Origin: Labilithrix sp.
GTDB lineage: Bacteria; Myxococcota_A; Polyangia; Polyangiales; Polyangiaceae
Direction of reading: 5' to 3'
Assembly (NCBI GenBank): GCA_019637155.1
Contig: JAHBWE010000008.1
Location: 248,001 to 312,000, forward strand
Length of the DNA stretch: 64,000 nucleotides
The notes below the pieces were generated by a model. It worked only from the letters and a program-made list of their open reading frames with translations, made no database searches and was not told the origin of the DNA. Made by a program: the position numbers and the translations under genes. Positions 42,813 through 51,203 of this stretch are shown here, one piece after another (position 1 is the first letter of the stretch; each line of letters starts with the position of its first letter).

Positions 42813-43988
42813 ATGGACCGTCTGGAACGCTTTCGGTTGATCCTCGGGAAGACGGCAGAGGAAGGGCTCCGCGCAGAGGGCGGGGGCAGCGGCCCGATCC
42901 TCGGCGGCGAGCTCGCCGAGATCGACGAGGCCCTCGGGCAGATCTACGAGGTCGATGAGGAGCGACCCGCGGAGAAGGGCGAGCGCTCGGCCGGCCTCGG
43001 TCGCTCCGCGCCGCGCCTCGCGAAGTGGCTCGGCGACATCCGGAGCTACTTCCCGACCGACGTCGTCGCCGTCATCCAGCAAGACGCGATCGAGCGGAAG
43101 GGCCTCACGCAGCTCCTCTTCGAGCCGGAGACGCTGGGCCAGGTCACGCCGAGCATCGAGCTCGTCGGGACGCTCATGTCGCTCAAGGGGATGATCCCGG
43201 AGAAGACGAAGGACACCGCGCGCCAGGTCGTACGCGCGGTCGTCGACGAGCTGATGAAGAAGCTCGAGAGCGACGTCGTCTCCGCCGTCCGCGGCGCGCT
43301 CGATCGCTCGCGCCACTCGCCGATGAAGAGCCTCCCGAACCTCGACTGGAAGCGCACGATCGGGAGCAACCTCAAGAACTACGTCGCGGAGAAGAAGACG
43401 GTCATCCCCGATCGCTTCTTCTTCTGGTCGCGGCAGATGCGGCGGAAGTCGTGGAACGTCATCGTGTGCATGGACCAGTCCGGCTCGATGGCGGAGTCGG
43501 TCGTCTACGGCGCGGTGACGGGCGCGATCCTCGCGAGCATGCCGTCGCTCGAGACGCACGTGATCGTCTTCGACACGGAGGTCGTCGACCTCACCGAGCA
43601 GAGCAGCGATCCGGTCGACCTCCTCTTCGGCGTGCAGCTCGGCGGCGGGACCGACATCAACCGCGCGGTGAAGTACTGCCAGGGCCTGATCCACGACCCA
43701 CGAAAGACGCTCTTCATCCTCATCACCGACCTCTTCGAGGGAGGCAACCAGGCCGACCTCGTGCGGCGGATGGAGGCGATGGCAGAGGACGGCGTGCGCG
43801 CGGTCACGCTCCTCGCCCTCTCCGACTCGGGCGTCCCTTGCTACGACGAGCACCTCGCGAAGAAGCTCCGCGCGCTCGGCGTCCCCTGCTTCGGCTGCAC
43901 CCCCCCCCTCCTGCCCGACCTCCTCTCCGGCGCGATCCGCGGCGCGAACCTGGAGCAGCTCGCCGCCCGCCTCGTGCCTCGGGCGTAG
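42813..43988 (+). CDS. VWA-domain protein (CoxE-like), last gene of the MoxR operon
   Basis: The C-terminal half (about 213-391) is a von Willebrand A domain with a complete metal-ion-dependent adhesion site: D221-x-S223-x-S225 in CMDQSGSM, T280 in GGGTD, and D306 in LITDLFEG. The helical N-terminal half is typical of MoxR-associated VWA proteins such as CoxE and ViaA, which deliver client proteins to the AAA+ ring. It ends the five-gene operon. Its last 82 bases are duplicated at 46680-46761. Confidence 0.92.
   Translation: MDRLERFRLILGKTAEEGLRAEGGGSGPILGGELAEIDEALGQIYEVDEERPAEKGERSAGLGRSAPRLAKWLGDIRSYFPTDVVAVIQQDAIERKGLTQLLFEPETLGQVTPSIELVGTLMSLKGMIPEKTKDTARQVVRAVVDELMKKLESDVVSAVRGALDRSRHSPMKSLPNLDWKRTIGSNLKNYVAEKKTVIPDRFFFWSRQMRRKSWNVIVCMDQSGSMAESVVYGAVTGAILASMPSLETHVIVFDTEVVDLTEQSSDPVDLLFGVQLGGGTDINRAVKYCQGLIHDPRKTLFILITDLFEGGNQADLVRRMEAMAEDGVRAVTLLALSDSGVPCYDEHLAKKLRALGVPCFGCTPPLLPDLLSGAIRGANLEQLAARLVPRA
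43907..43988 (+). repeat. 82-bp direct repeat, copy A (3' end of the VWA gene)
   Basis: This copy is the functional 3' end of the VWA gene, including its TAG stop. It matches 46680-46761 at 81 of 82 positions, in the same orientation. Confidence 0.9.
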
Positions 43989-43996
43989 CGCGGCGA

Positions 43997-44701
43997 TCAC
44001 GCGCGCTTCAGGAAGGCGCCCGGCGTCAGTCCGACGAGGTCGCGGAAATCGGCGATGAGGTGCGACTGGTCGTAGTAGCCGGCGCCGGCGGCGATGCTCC
44101 CCCAGTCCTGCGAGGTCGCGGCCATCCGCACGGCGCGCCGCAGGCGAACGCCCCGCGCGAAGTCCTTCGGTCCGATGCCGATGCTCTCGGTGAAGGCGCG
44201 ACGAAGGTGCCGCGCCGTCACGCCGAGCTGCTCCGCCACGCCCTCGACGCGAACGGCGCCCTCCTCGAGCAAGCGTGCGGCGCGCCGCGCGAGGCGCGCC
44301 GAGGACGACTCCCGGCTCCGCCCGCTACGGAGCGCGATCGCGCGGGCGACGCGGTCGATCACCTCGGGCAGGCTCCGCGCCTCGAGGAGCTCGCCGGCGA
44401 GGTCGCCGCCGGCGAGGCCCCAGAGGTCCTCGAGCGGGACGACACGATCCGTCAGCGCGCTCGCGGTCGCGCCCAGGAGCGACGCCGACCAACCCGGCTT
44501 GAACTGCACGAGGACCACCCGCGCGACGCCGCGCGGCGTCTTGAACAGCGCGCGCGTCCGCGGCCCCAGGACGGCGACGTCTCCCTCTCGACCTCCCTCG
44601 AGCACGCGAAAGACGAGGGCCGTTCGCCCGTCGGGGAGCCAATAGAACCGATCCGTTCGCTCCGTGATGACGCGGACCTCTTCGACGAAGCGCGAGAGCA
44701 C
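43997..44701 (-). CDS. AraC-family transcriptional regulator
   Basis: The C-terminal 100 residues form an AraC-type double helix-turn-helix (VEGVAEQLGVTARHLRRAFT, then GSIAAGAGYYDQSHLIADFR and the closing DLVGLTPGAFL). The N-terminal part resembles AraC sensor domains with YWLPDGRTALVFRVLE. An ATG at 44818 would extend the protein but would share bases with the start codon of the divergent hydrolase, so I use GTG 44701. This leaves a promoter-sized gap of about 115 bases. It probably controls the divergent hydrolase gene. Confidence 0.82.
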   Translation of the reverse strand: MLSRFVEEVRVITERTDRFYWLPDGRTALVFRVLEGGREGDVAVLGPRTRALFKTPRGVARVVLVQFKPGWSASLLGATASALTDRVVPLEDLWGLAGGDLAGELLEARSLPEVIDRVARAIALRSGRSRESSSARLARRAARLLEEGAVRVEGVAEQLGVTARHLRRAFTESIGIGPKDFARGVRLRRAVRMAATSQDWGSIAAGAGYYDQSHLIADFRDLVGLTPGAFLKRA

Positions 44702-44816
44702 GCTCGGACTCTCGCGCGTCCACCGCGATCGTTCAAGCGCGGGGAGCAAATGTCCGCTCCTTCCAATCGAAGGCGAGAGGCGAGAGCTACGAAAGCTCGT
44801 GAAAGGAACCGACCTC

Positions 44817-45776
44817 ATGAGCCCATCGTCACCCTCCGTCGCGCTCCCGCGCGCGTTCGCGCGTGTCCTCTCGATCCATCCCGTCGTGTTGCCCGTTTCG
44901 GGTCGCCCCGCCGCGCTCGAGCTCCGTGTCTCCGCGCCGGTGACCGGCGACGGGCTGCCGATCCTCTTGCTCTCGCACGGTCACGGCCCCTCGAGCTACG
45001 TCTCGTCGCTCTACGGCTACGCGCCGCTCGCCAACTACTTCGCGGCGCGCGGCTTCGTCGTGCTCCAGCCCACGCACCTCGACTCGAATACGCTCCCGTT
45101 CCGAGGCTCCGATCACCCCGACGCGCCGCTCTTCTGGCGTTCGCGGGCCGAGGACATGACGCACGTCCTCGACGCGATCGACGCGATCGAGCGCGAGGTC
45201 CCGGCGATCGCAGGGCGGATGGACCGCAGCAAGGTCGCCGTCCTGGGGCACTCGATGGGCGGCCACACCGCGAGCGTCCTCCTCGGCGCGCGCCACCGGG
45301 CCCCGTCGGGCGGACCGCCGGTGAGCGTCGCCGAGCCGCGGATCAAGGCGGGCGTGCTCCTCGCCGCGCCCGGGCGCGGCGACGCGCTGAGCAAACACGC
45401 GGCCGAGAGCTACCCGTTCTTCGCGACGATCGACTTCTCGACGATGACGACGCCCGCGCTCGTGGTCGCCGGCGACGAGGACGTCTCGGCTCACCTCACG
45501 ACCGCGGGCGCGGCGTGGTTCGCCGATCCGTACCTGCTCTCTCCCGGCGAGAAGGCGCTCGTCACGCTGTTCGGAGCCGGGCACCTGCTCGGCGGCGTCT
45601 CCGGCTACGACGTCGCGGAGACCACCGACGAGAACCCGGCCCGCGTCGCCGTCGTGCAGCTCCTGGCGTGGGCCTATCTCCGGAGCCAGCTCTTCCCCGG
45701 AGACCCGGCTTGGCAAGAAGCCCGGCACACGCTGACGAACGCGGCCGAACCGCTCGGTCGGGTGGAGTCCAAGTAG
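44817..45776 (+). CDS. alpha/beta hydrolase (dienelactone hydrolase/lipase-like)
   Basis: The 319-residue protein has the alpha/beta-hydrolase layout: oxyanion region LLSHGHG (52-58), nucleophile elbow GHSMGG with S146, an Asp after VVAGDED and a His in FGAGHLLGG. There is no signal peptide, so it is cytoplasmic. The ATG has an AAGGAA ribosome site eight bases upstream. It is divergent from the AraC regulator, which is a likely controller, and lies inside the segment bracketed by the 82-bp repeats. The substrate is not evident. Confidence 0.85.
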   Translation: MSPSSPSVALPRAFARVLSIHPVVLPVSGRPAALELRVSAPVTGDGLPILLLSHGHGPSSYVSSLYGYAPLANYFAARGFVVLQPTHLDSNTLPFRGSDHPDAPLFWRSRAEDMTHVLDAIDAIEREVPAIAGRMDRSKVAVLGHSMGGHTASVLLGARHRAPSGGPPVSVAEPRIKAGVLLAAPGRGDALSKHAAESYPFFATIDFSTMTTPALVVAGDEDVSAHLTTAGAAWFADPYLLSPGEKALVTLFGAGHLLGGVSGYDVAETTDENPARVAVVQLLAWAYLRSQLFPGDPAWQEARHTLTNAAEPLGRVESK

Positions 45777-45803
45777 GCGCCGGCTCACGCGGCTCACGCG
45801 CGC

Positions 45804-46391
45804 TCAGAGCTCCAGAATCGCGCCGTCTTCGCCGACGAGACCACGGTAGATCGAATCGATGGTGAGCGTCACGCCAGCGGATGCGAGGCTGAGCGTCTGG
45901 CCGGAGGAGGCCGGGGTGTCGATCGTCCAGACCCCGTTCGTCTTCACGAATCGCTCGATCGCAGGCGCGCCGCGCGATGCCACGAGCACGTACTCAACGA
46001 GCGACGGACACGAGCGATAGTGCTCGAACTTCTTGCCGCGATCATACGCTTCGGTGCTCTCCGACAGGACCTCGATCACGAGCGTCGGGTTGGTCACCGT
46101 GTTCCTATCGCTCGGGTCACGGAGCACGCCGCCGCAGATGACGAGGGCGTCGGGATACACGACCTTCCCGCTCGGAGTTCGAACACGCAGCGCTTCGCTG
46201 AAGGTACGGCAAGGCGCAACGAGCTGAGCGACGAGAGCGTGCGTGACAGCAGCGCACACCGCCGCGTGCTCCGGCGTCCCTCCGGCCATCGCGAAGAGCT
46301 CGCCCGCATAGAACTCGTGGCGCTCCTCGCTCTGCTCCTCGATGGCGACGTACTCCTCGAACGTCAGCCGCTTGCTCGACGCAGCAGTCAT
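45804..46391 (-). CDS. Uma2 family (DUF820) nuclease-fold protein
   Basis: The 195-residue protein is a standard-length Uma2 member: LTFEEYVAIEEQSEERHEFY followed by AGELFAMAGG at the N-terminus, VYPDALVICGG carrying the Pro-Asp, NPTLVIEVLSESTEAYDRG carrying the Glu of the PD-(D/E)XK-like fold, and KKFEHYRSCPSLVEYVLV. It lies within the repeat-bracketed segment. Its ATG overlaps by ATGA the stop of an upstream gene remnant, implying that it was once translationally coupled to that gene. Confidence 0.88.
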   Translation of the reverse strand: MTAASSKRLTFEEYVAIEEQSEERHEFYAGELFAMAGGTPEHAAVCAAVTHALVAQLVAPCRTFSEALRVRTPSGKVVYPDALVICGGVLRDPSDRNTVTNPTLVIEVLSESTEAYDRGKKFEHYRSCPSLVEYVLVASRGAPAIERFVKTNGVWTIDTPASSGQTLSLASAGVTLTIDSIYRGLVGEDGAILEL

Positions 46392-46679
46392 GATTGGCTG
46401 AGCGTACCACTCGCCGAGAGCTCCTCGCGTGCCGCGGTCGCGAATAGATCACTGCCGCCCGCGAGGAGCATTCCGGCGCCCGATCGCCATTTCAGCAAGC
46501 GGGAGATTGGCGGCCTGGCCTGCTGCGGTCCGCCGAGCACGAACAACGTAACGGCGCCCACGACGAGCGCCGCGGCGACGACGAAGGAGACCGTCGATAC
46601 CGCCGCTTGGGTGTGGGCGCTCTCGACGCCGCGGACTCGTCGCCAGCGCACTGCGGCTATATCGTCCGCATCGCGCCAA
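46388..46679 (-). pseudogene. truncated membrane-protein C-terminus
   Basis: In the frame ending at 46388 about 90 residues look like the C-terminus of a PEGA/TPR-type membrane protein: ESAHTQAAVSTVSFVVAAA and ALVVGAVTLFVLGGPQ form one transmembrane helix, followed by RSGAGMLLAGG. Upstream the frame runs into the 82-bp repeat and the antisense of the histidine-kinase gene, so the N-terminal part is missing. The break coincides with the edge of repeat copy B, suggesting that the rearrangement cut this gene. Confidence 0.5.
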
Positions 46680-46761
46680 CCTCCTGCCCGACCTCCTCTC
46701 CGGCGCGATCCGCGGCGCGAACCTGGAGCAGCTCGCCGCCCGCCTCGTGCCTTGGGCGTAG
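46680..46761 (+). repeat. 82-bp direct repeat, copy B (orphan VWA 3' end)
   Basis: This non-coding copy of the VWA gene's 3' end still reads LLPDLLSGAIRGANLEQL up to its stop, with one C-to-T change. It abuts the convergent histidine-kinase stop codon with no spacer. Confidence 0.9.
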
Positions 46762-48123
46762 TCACGCGCGCGGGAGCGTGAGGACGAAGCGGGCGCCGGG
46801 GGCGTGGGCGGGATCGTAGGCGACGTCGCCGCCCTCGGCGCGCGCGATCTCGCGTGCGAGGGCGAGGCCGAGGCCTGCGCCCGCGGCGGCGGCGCGCTCG
46901 CCGGTGCCGCGCCAGAAGGGCGCGAAGAGGAGCGGCGCGTCCTCCGTCTTCACGCCCGCGCCTTCGTCCTCGACCACGATGTCGACGCGATCGTCCGCGA
47001 GCTCCGCGCGCACCGCGACGACCTTGCCGCTCGGGGTGTGGGCGATCGCGTTGTCGAGGAGGTTCCTGAGCGCGCGCGCGACCTCCTCCCGCGCGCACGC
47101 GACCGCGACGTCCTTCGCCGCGCCGGTGACGACGACCTCGACCCGCGCCGCCTCCGCGTTCCCGCGCGCCATCCGCGTCGCCTGGTCCACGACGTCGCCG
47201 AGGCGCGTCGGCTCGCGCGCGCGCTCCACGCGGCGGCCCTCGCTCCGCGCGATCGCGAGGAGGTCGTCCGCGAGCGTCACGAGCGAGACCGCGTCCGCGA
47301 GCGCGCGCTCGATCGTCTCCTTGTACTCCGGCGCGGTGCGGTCGCGGCGGAGCGCGAGTTCGAGCTCGCCGCGGAGCGAGGTGAGCGGCGAGCGCAGCTC
47401 GTGCGCCGCGCTCGAGATGAAGACGCGCTGCGACGCGACGAGCTCCTCCAGCCGCTCGATCATGTGGTCGAGGCGCTCCGCGAGGAGCCGCGTCTCCACG
47501 CTCCCCTTCGCGCGACCGCCGACGCGCGCGCCCCGCTTGCCCGCCGCGACGGCGTCCGCGACCTCGTAGATCGCCTCCACGTCGCGCACGAGCGAACGCG
47601 CGAGCGCGCGCGCGACGAGCCACGTCACGAGCGTCGCGGCGGCGAAGAGGCCCGCGAACGTGCGCACGAGGAAGCCGAGGTCCTTGTCGACGCCGGTGCG
47701 CGGCACCGCGTAGAGGAGCGTGCGCTGCGGGCCGAGCGGCACGAGCACGCCGCGGAGGTGGACCCCGCGATGGTAGAGGTCGACCGGCGTGCCCGCCGGC
47801 GCCTCCGCGTCCTCGAGCGCCGGCGCCTCGCCGAAGGAGCGCGTCACCGCGACGACGCCGCCGTCGCGCTCGTAGGTCGCGGCGTAGCGCGTCGTGAGCG
47901 AGGGCGGCTCGACGATCTCGCCGGTGCCGTCGCGCACGCGCGGATCGGCGGAGCTCCTCTCGAGCGCGGTGGCGGCGGCCTGGTTCGCCTGGAGGAGGAG
48001 CGCGTGGTCGATCTCGCGCAGCTCGTCCCGATCGACGAGCTCGTACACGATCGCGAACGACGCGACGAGCACGCTCGCCGTCACGCCGGTGAAGGCCGCG
48101 GTGAGCCGCGTCCGCAGCCTCAT
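46762..48123 (-). CDS. sensor histidine kinase (OmpR/EnvZ-type, heavy-metal-sensor-like)
   Basis: The 453-residue kinase has an N-terminal transmembrane helix (8-28), a periplasmic loop of about 130 residues, a second helix (about 160-180), a HAMP-like linker, HisKA with H241 in SSAAHELRSPLTSL, and an HATPase with N-box LRNLLDNAIAHT, DEGAGV and GAGLGLALAREI. The layout is that of CusS/CzcS-type metal sensors. Its ATG overlaps the response-regulator stop by ATGA. The upstream 34-bp box shared with the efflux operon suggests that it senses metal or envelope stress. Confidence 0.92.
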   Translation of the reverse strand: MRLRTRLTAAFTGVTASVLVASFAIVYELVDRDELREIDHALLLQANQAAATALERSSADPRVRDGTGEIVEPPSLTTRYAATYERDGGVVAVTRSFGEAPALEDAEAPAGTPVDLYHRGVHLRGVLVPLGPQRTLLYAVPRTGVDKDLGFLVRTFAGLFAAATLVTWLVARALARSLVRDVEAIYEVADAVAAGKRGARVGGRAKGSVETRLLAERLDHMIERLEELVASQRVFISSAAHELRSPLTSLRGELELALRRDRTAPEYKETIERALADAVSLVTLADDLLAIARSEGRRVERAREPTRLGDVVDQATRMARGNAEAARVEVVVTGAAKDVAVACAREEVARALRNLLDNAIAHTPSGKVVAVRAELADDRVDIVVEDEGAGVKTEDAPLLFAPFWRGTGERAAAAGAGLGLALAREIARAEGGDVAYDPAHAPGARFVLTLPRA

Positions 48124-48779
48124 GGCGGCGCGACCGCGCGGTATCCGACGCCGCGCACGGTCTCGATCATCGCGTCGTGTTTGCCGAGCTTCTCGCGCAG
48201 GTTCTTCACGTGCACCTCGACCACGTTCGACGACGGGTCGAAGCTCGTCGACCAGACCTTCTGCAAGAGCTCCGAGCGGCTCACCGCGCGCCCCGCGTGC
48301 TGCACGAGGTAGACGAGGAGCGACAGCTCGCGCGAGGTGACGTCGATCGGGTGACCTCCGGCGAGCACCTTCCGCGCGACGGGATCGATCGTGAGCGGCC
48401 CGAGCCGCAGCGTCGGCCCGCCCGCGCGGCGCCCGAGCGCGCGCACGCGCGCGAGCAGCTCGCCGAGATCGAACGGCTTCGCGAGGTAGTCGTCCGCGCC
48501 GGCGTCGAGGCCGAGGATCTTCTCCCCCACCTCCGCCCGCGCGGTGAGCATCAGGATCGGTGTCTTCACCCCTCGATCGCGCGCGGCGCGGCACACCGCG
48601 ATCCCGTCCGTCCCGGGCAGCATCCAGTCGAGGACGATCGCGTCGTACGACACCGCCTCGATCTGCTCGAGCGCCCGCGTCCCGTCACCGACCTGGTCGA
48701 CGGCGTGCCCCTCCTCCGAGAGCGCGCGAACGAGGAAGCGCGCGACCTTCGGGTTGTCCTCGACGACCAGGAGCTTCAT
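48120..48779 (-). CDS. OmpR/PhoB-family response regulator
   Basis: The 219-residue regulator has a receiver with the acidic pair in VVEDN, phospho-acceptor D51 (VLDWMLPG) and Lys in YLAKPFDLGE, then a winged-helix DNA-binding domain (VTSRELSLLVYLVQHAGRAV; VVEVHVKNLREKLGK; ETVRGVGYRA). It is translationally coupled to the downstream kinase. A near-perfect copy of a 34-bp box lies just upstream and recurs before the metal efflux operon, so autoregulation and control of the efflux operon are likely. Confidence 0.94.
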   Translation of the reverse strand: MKLLVVEDNPKVARFLVRALSEEGHAVDQVGDGTRALEQIEAVSYDAIVLDWMLPGTDGIAVCRAARDRGVKTPILMLTARAEVGEKILGLDAGADDYLAKPFDLGELLARVRALGRRAGGPTLRLGPLTIDPVARKVLAGGHPIDVTSRELSLLVYLVQHAGRAVSRSELLQKVWSTSFDPSSNVVEVHVKNLREKLGKHDAMIETVRGVGYRAVAPP

Positions 48780-48815
48780 TCCACATCGATCGTACCTCCG
48801 CCCCCGAACGCCCCT

Positions 48816-48849
48816 CCGTTCATGAAGACGTCTTCACCTGCGCTTCAGC
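48816..48849 (-). promoter_or_regulatory. 34-bp regulatory box, copy 1 (upstream of two-component system)
   Basis: Its core TGAAGACGTCTTCA (48823-48836) is a perfect palindrome. A further CTTCA lies 11 bases after the CTTCA of the core, the spacing of OmpR-family direct repeats. The whole box matches 56529-56562 with one mismatch. The core ends 43 bases before the response-regulator start. Confidence 0.65.
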
Positions 48850-49010
48850 TCAGCAGGGACGGACGTTGGCGCGCGCGGCGTCGAGCGCGGCCGCATAGCG
48901 GGCGACGTACGTGCGCAGCGAGGGCGCGTCGAAGTGCACGCTGTCGCCCTCGTTGCTCACCAGGCCCGCGGCGGGAGCGACCGCCGTCAGGGGCACGCGC
49001 CCCGGCATAG
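48850..49010 (-). pseudogene. possible remnant of an SGNH/GDSL-type esterase C-terminus
   Basis: On the minus strand the frame ending at 48850 reads VPLTAVAPAAGLVSNEGDSV and continues HFDAPSLRTYVARYAAAL, resembling the catalytic-His end of SGNH (SASA-type) carbohydrate esterases, in which the motif D-x-x-HF is followed by an Arg-containing helix. No start or upstream domain is found in frame. The rest of the 550-base gap 48780-49331 holds the regulatory box and nothing else I can identify. Confidence 0.33.
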
Positions 49011-49331
49011 GGAAGCTCCCGCAGGCAAAGACCCTCCACCTCGTCGGCGGCTCCGCGCTCGCCGTTCACTTTGGACATCGACGTTCCGACGAAGTCGCTC
49101 CTCCGCGCCGTCGGCGGCGAAGAGGCGACGGACGTCGCCGCGTCCCGCTCCCCGCGCACGACAGGCGACTGCATCACCGATGGTCGCGGCGAGGCGATCC
49201 GAGGTAAGGTCGAGGCCGCATGACGGACACGTAGGCACTCCCGTGCACCCATGGTGCCCCACCACCTCGCGCCCTGTCATCCGAACGAATGACCCCCTGA
49301 ATCCAACGCTCCCAACCACGTCCGAGACAAG

Positions 49332-51071
49332 ATGGCTTTCTCTACGTCCCGCCTTCACCGCCGCGCCCTCACCCTCGTCTCCGTCTGCGCCGTGCTCTAC
49401 GCGTGCTCGAGCGACAAGACCTCCGGCCCCTCCGCCCCCACCGGACCTGCGCTCCGCGGGCGCGTCGAGGACACGAGCGGCCAGCCGGTCGCCGGGGTCA
49501 AGGTCGACGTGGGCGGCAAGACCGCCATGTCCGACGCCTCCGGCCAGTACACGGTGCAGGGCGCGACCGGTGAGCTCGTCGTGCGCTTCAGCAAGACCGG
49601 CTTCGCCGACGGCCTCGAGCGCATCACGATCGGCGCGCGCAACGCGACGCAGCTCGACGCCGTCCTCCTCCCCGCCCCCGCCCCCGTCGCCATCAGCGCG
49701 GACACCGGCGGCGAGGTGGAAGGCGCGCGCGGCGTGAAGGTCGTCGTCCCGCCGAACGCGCTCGTCGACAAGAGCGGCGCGCCGGTCACGGGATCGGTCG
49801 ACGTCGTCCTCACGCCGCTCGATCCGAGCAACCCGTCCGAGGTCCGCGCCGCGCCCGGCGACTTCCTCGCCCAGTCCGCGGGACAGCCCGCGATGCTCGA
49901 GTCCCTCGGCATGATCGACATCACGATCCGCCGCGGCGAGGAGAAGCTCCAGGTCGCGGCGGGGAAGGAGCTCGACATCCGGATCCCCGCCCCCGCCGGC
50001 GCGGCGAACCCCGATCCGACGATCGACCTCTGGAGCTTCGACGAAGTGAAGGGCGTCTGGGTCGCGGAGGGGACCGCGCAGTACGACGCGGCCACGCGCA
50101 CCTACGTCGCGAAGGCGACCCACCTCTCCTTCTGGAACGCGGACAAGGTCTACCTCGCGACCTGCGCCTGCGGCACCGTCACCGAGAAGGGCGGCGGGCC
50201 GCTCGAAGGCGCCCGCGTCGTCGCGAACGGAGTCACGTACTTCGGCACGAGCGAGGCCACGACCGGCGAGGACGGCAAGTTCTGCATCGCGGTCCGGAAG
50301 GACTCGGGCGTGAACGTCGCCGCCTACCACAAGAGCGGCGGCGGTCAGGCGCGCGAGATCCAATCGGGCAGCGCCGACACGGACGTCCCGCCGCGGGCGG
50401 ACGACGCGCGCTGCGTCGACATCGGCACGTGGGAAGTCGAAAAAGACGTCTTCATCGGCTCCGACGGATCGCGGAAGACCTGCGCCGAGGCGCAGAACCT
50501 GTTCGGCGGGACCTGCTTCGAGCAGCTCGGGCGGCAGATGGGCGGCTGCTACGACCCGTCGGGCGCGTGCACGATCAGGTACTCGGGCGGCAGCTACGAG
50601 ATCAGCTACGCGAACGGCGCGAAGATGGTGTCGACCGGAACCGGTCAGGACATGGTGAGCTCCAACGGCACCGTCTGCGCCACGATCGAAGCGGCGTCGA
50701 TGAACGGGAGCAACTACCAGAGCCGCTACCGCCTCCCGACGGGCGAGGTCTACACGTTCACGTTCGACCAGAGCGGCGGCTACACGATGACCTGCCCGAA
50801 CGGCCAGTCCACCACGATCACGCCGGAGCAGCAGCAAGCGCTGGCGGCGTGCAGCAGCAACGAAGAGGGCGCGCAAGGCGGCGGCGGCGGCGAGTGCACG
50901 GTGGAGGGCCTCCCGAGCTACGACGCGGGCGCCGGAGGCATCGGGACGCCCTGCGAGAACGACTCGACGTGCTCGGCGGGCGGCAACATCTGCTGCGATT
51001 TCTCGGACAACAAAGTCTGTTATCCGAAGTCGGTCTGCGATCAGATCAAGCAGCAGGAGCAAGAGCAGTAA
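49332..51071 (+). CDS. lipoprotein with carboxypeptidase-regulatory-like domain
   Basis: The 579-residue protein has a signal ending in VLYAC (Cys 25), a CarboxypepD_reg/Ig-like domain (about 40-110; LRGRVEDTSGQPVAGVKVDV), then a FAM171/spore-type beta domain with VVVPPNALVDKSGAPVTGSV and SLGMIDITIRRG, a second Ig-like unit (GPLEGARVVANGV), and a Gly/Ser/Tyr-rich region. The C-terminus is a Cys-knot (CENDSTCSAGGNICCDF). It probably acts at the cell surface as an adhesin or a scaffold. Confidence 0.78.
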   Translation: MAFSTSRLHRRALTLVSVCAVLYACSSDKTSGPSAPTGPALRGRVEDTSGQPVAGVKVDVGGKTAMSDASGQYTVQGATGELVVRFSKTGFADGLERITIGARNATQLDAVLLPAPAPVAISADTGGEVEGARGVKVVVPPNALVDKSGAPVTGSVDVVLTPLDPSNPSEVRAAPGDFLAQSAGQPAMLESLGMIDITIRRGEEKLQVAAGKELDIRIPAPAGAANPDPTIDLWSFDEVKGVWVAEGTAQYDAATRTYVAKATHLSFWNADKVYLATCACGTVTEKGGGPLEGARVVANGVTYFGTSEATTGEDGKFCIAVRKDSGVNVAAYHKSGGGQAREIQSGSADTDVPPRADDARCVDIGTWEVEKDVFIGSDGSRKTCAEAQNLFGGTCFEQLGRQMGGCYDPSGACTIRYSGGSYEISYANGAKMVSTGTGQDMVSSNGTVCATIEAASMNGSNYQSRYRLPTGEVYTFTFDQSGGYTMTCPNGQSTTITPEQQQALAACSSNEEGAQGGGGGECTVEGLPSYDAGAGGIGTPCENDSTCSAGGNICCDFSDNKVCYPKSVCDQIKQQEQEQ

Positions 51072-51203
51072 CCGGTGACTCCCGTCGGGTGACGCTGGCC
51101 CGTCTTCCCCTCGGCCGAAAGGTGCGCCAGCGCCGTTCCGGACTGGAATTTTCCCGCCGCCCCGGGATTTCAGGATGGAACGGCGCGTGAACCGACCGGC
51201 TGC

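Noticed and set aside
39363..44000. 1545-codon open frame on the minus strand opposite the MoxR operon
   Set aside because: It is the antisense of five recognised genes, has an Arg/Glu/Ala-biased composition and no domains. Very high GC keeps such frames open.
51093..51132. CGCTGGC / GCCAGCG inverted repeat upstream of the hydrolase-like lipoprotein
   Set aside because: Seven-base arms with a 26-base loop are expected by chance in such GC-rich DNA.
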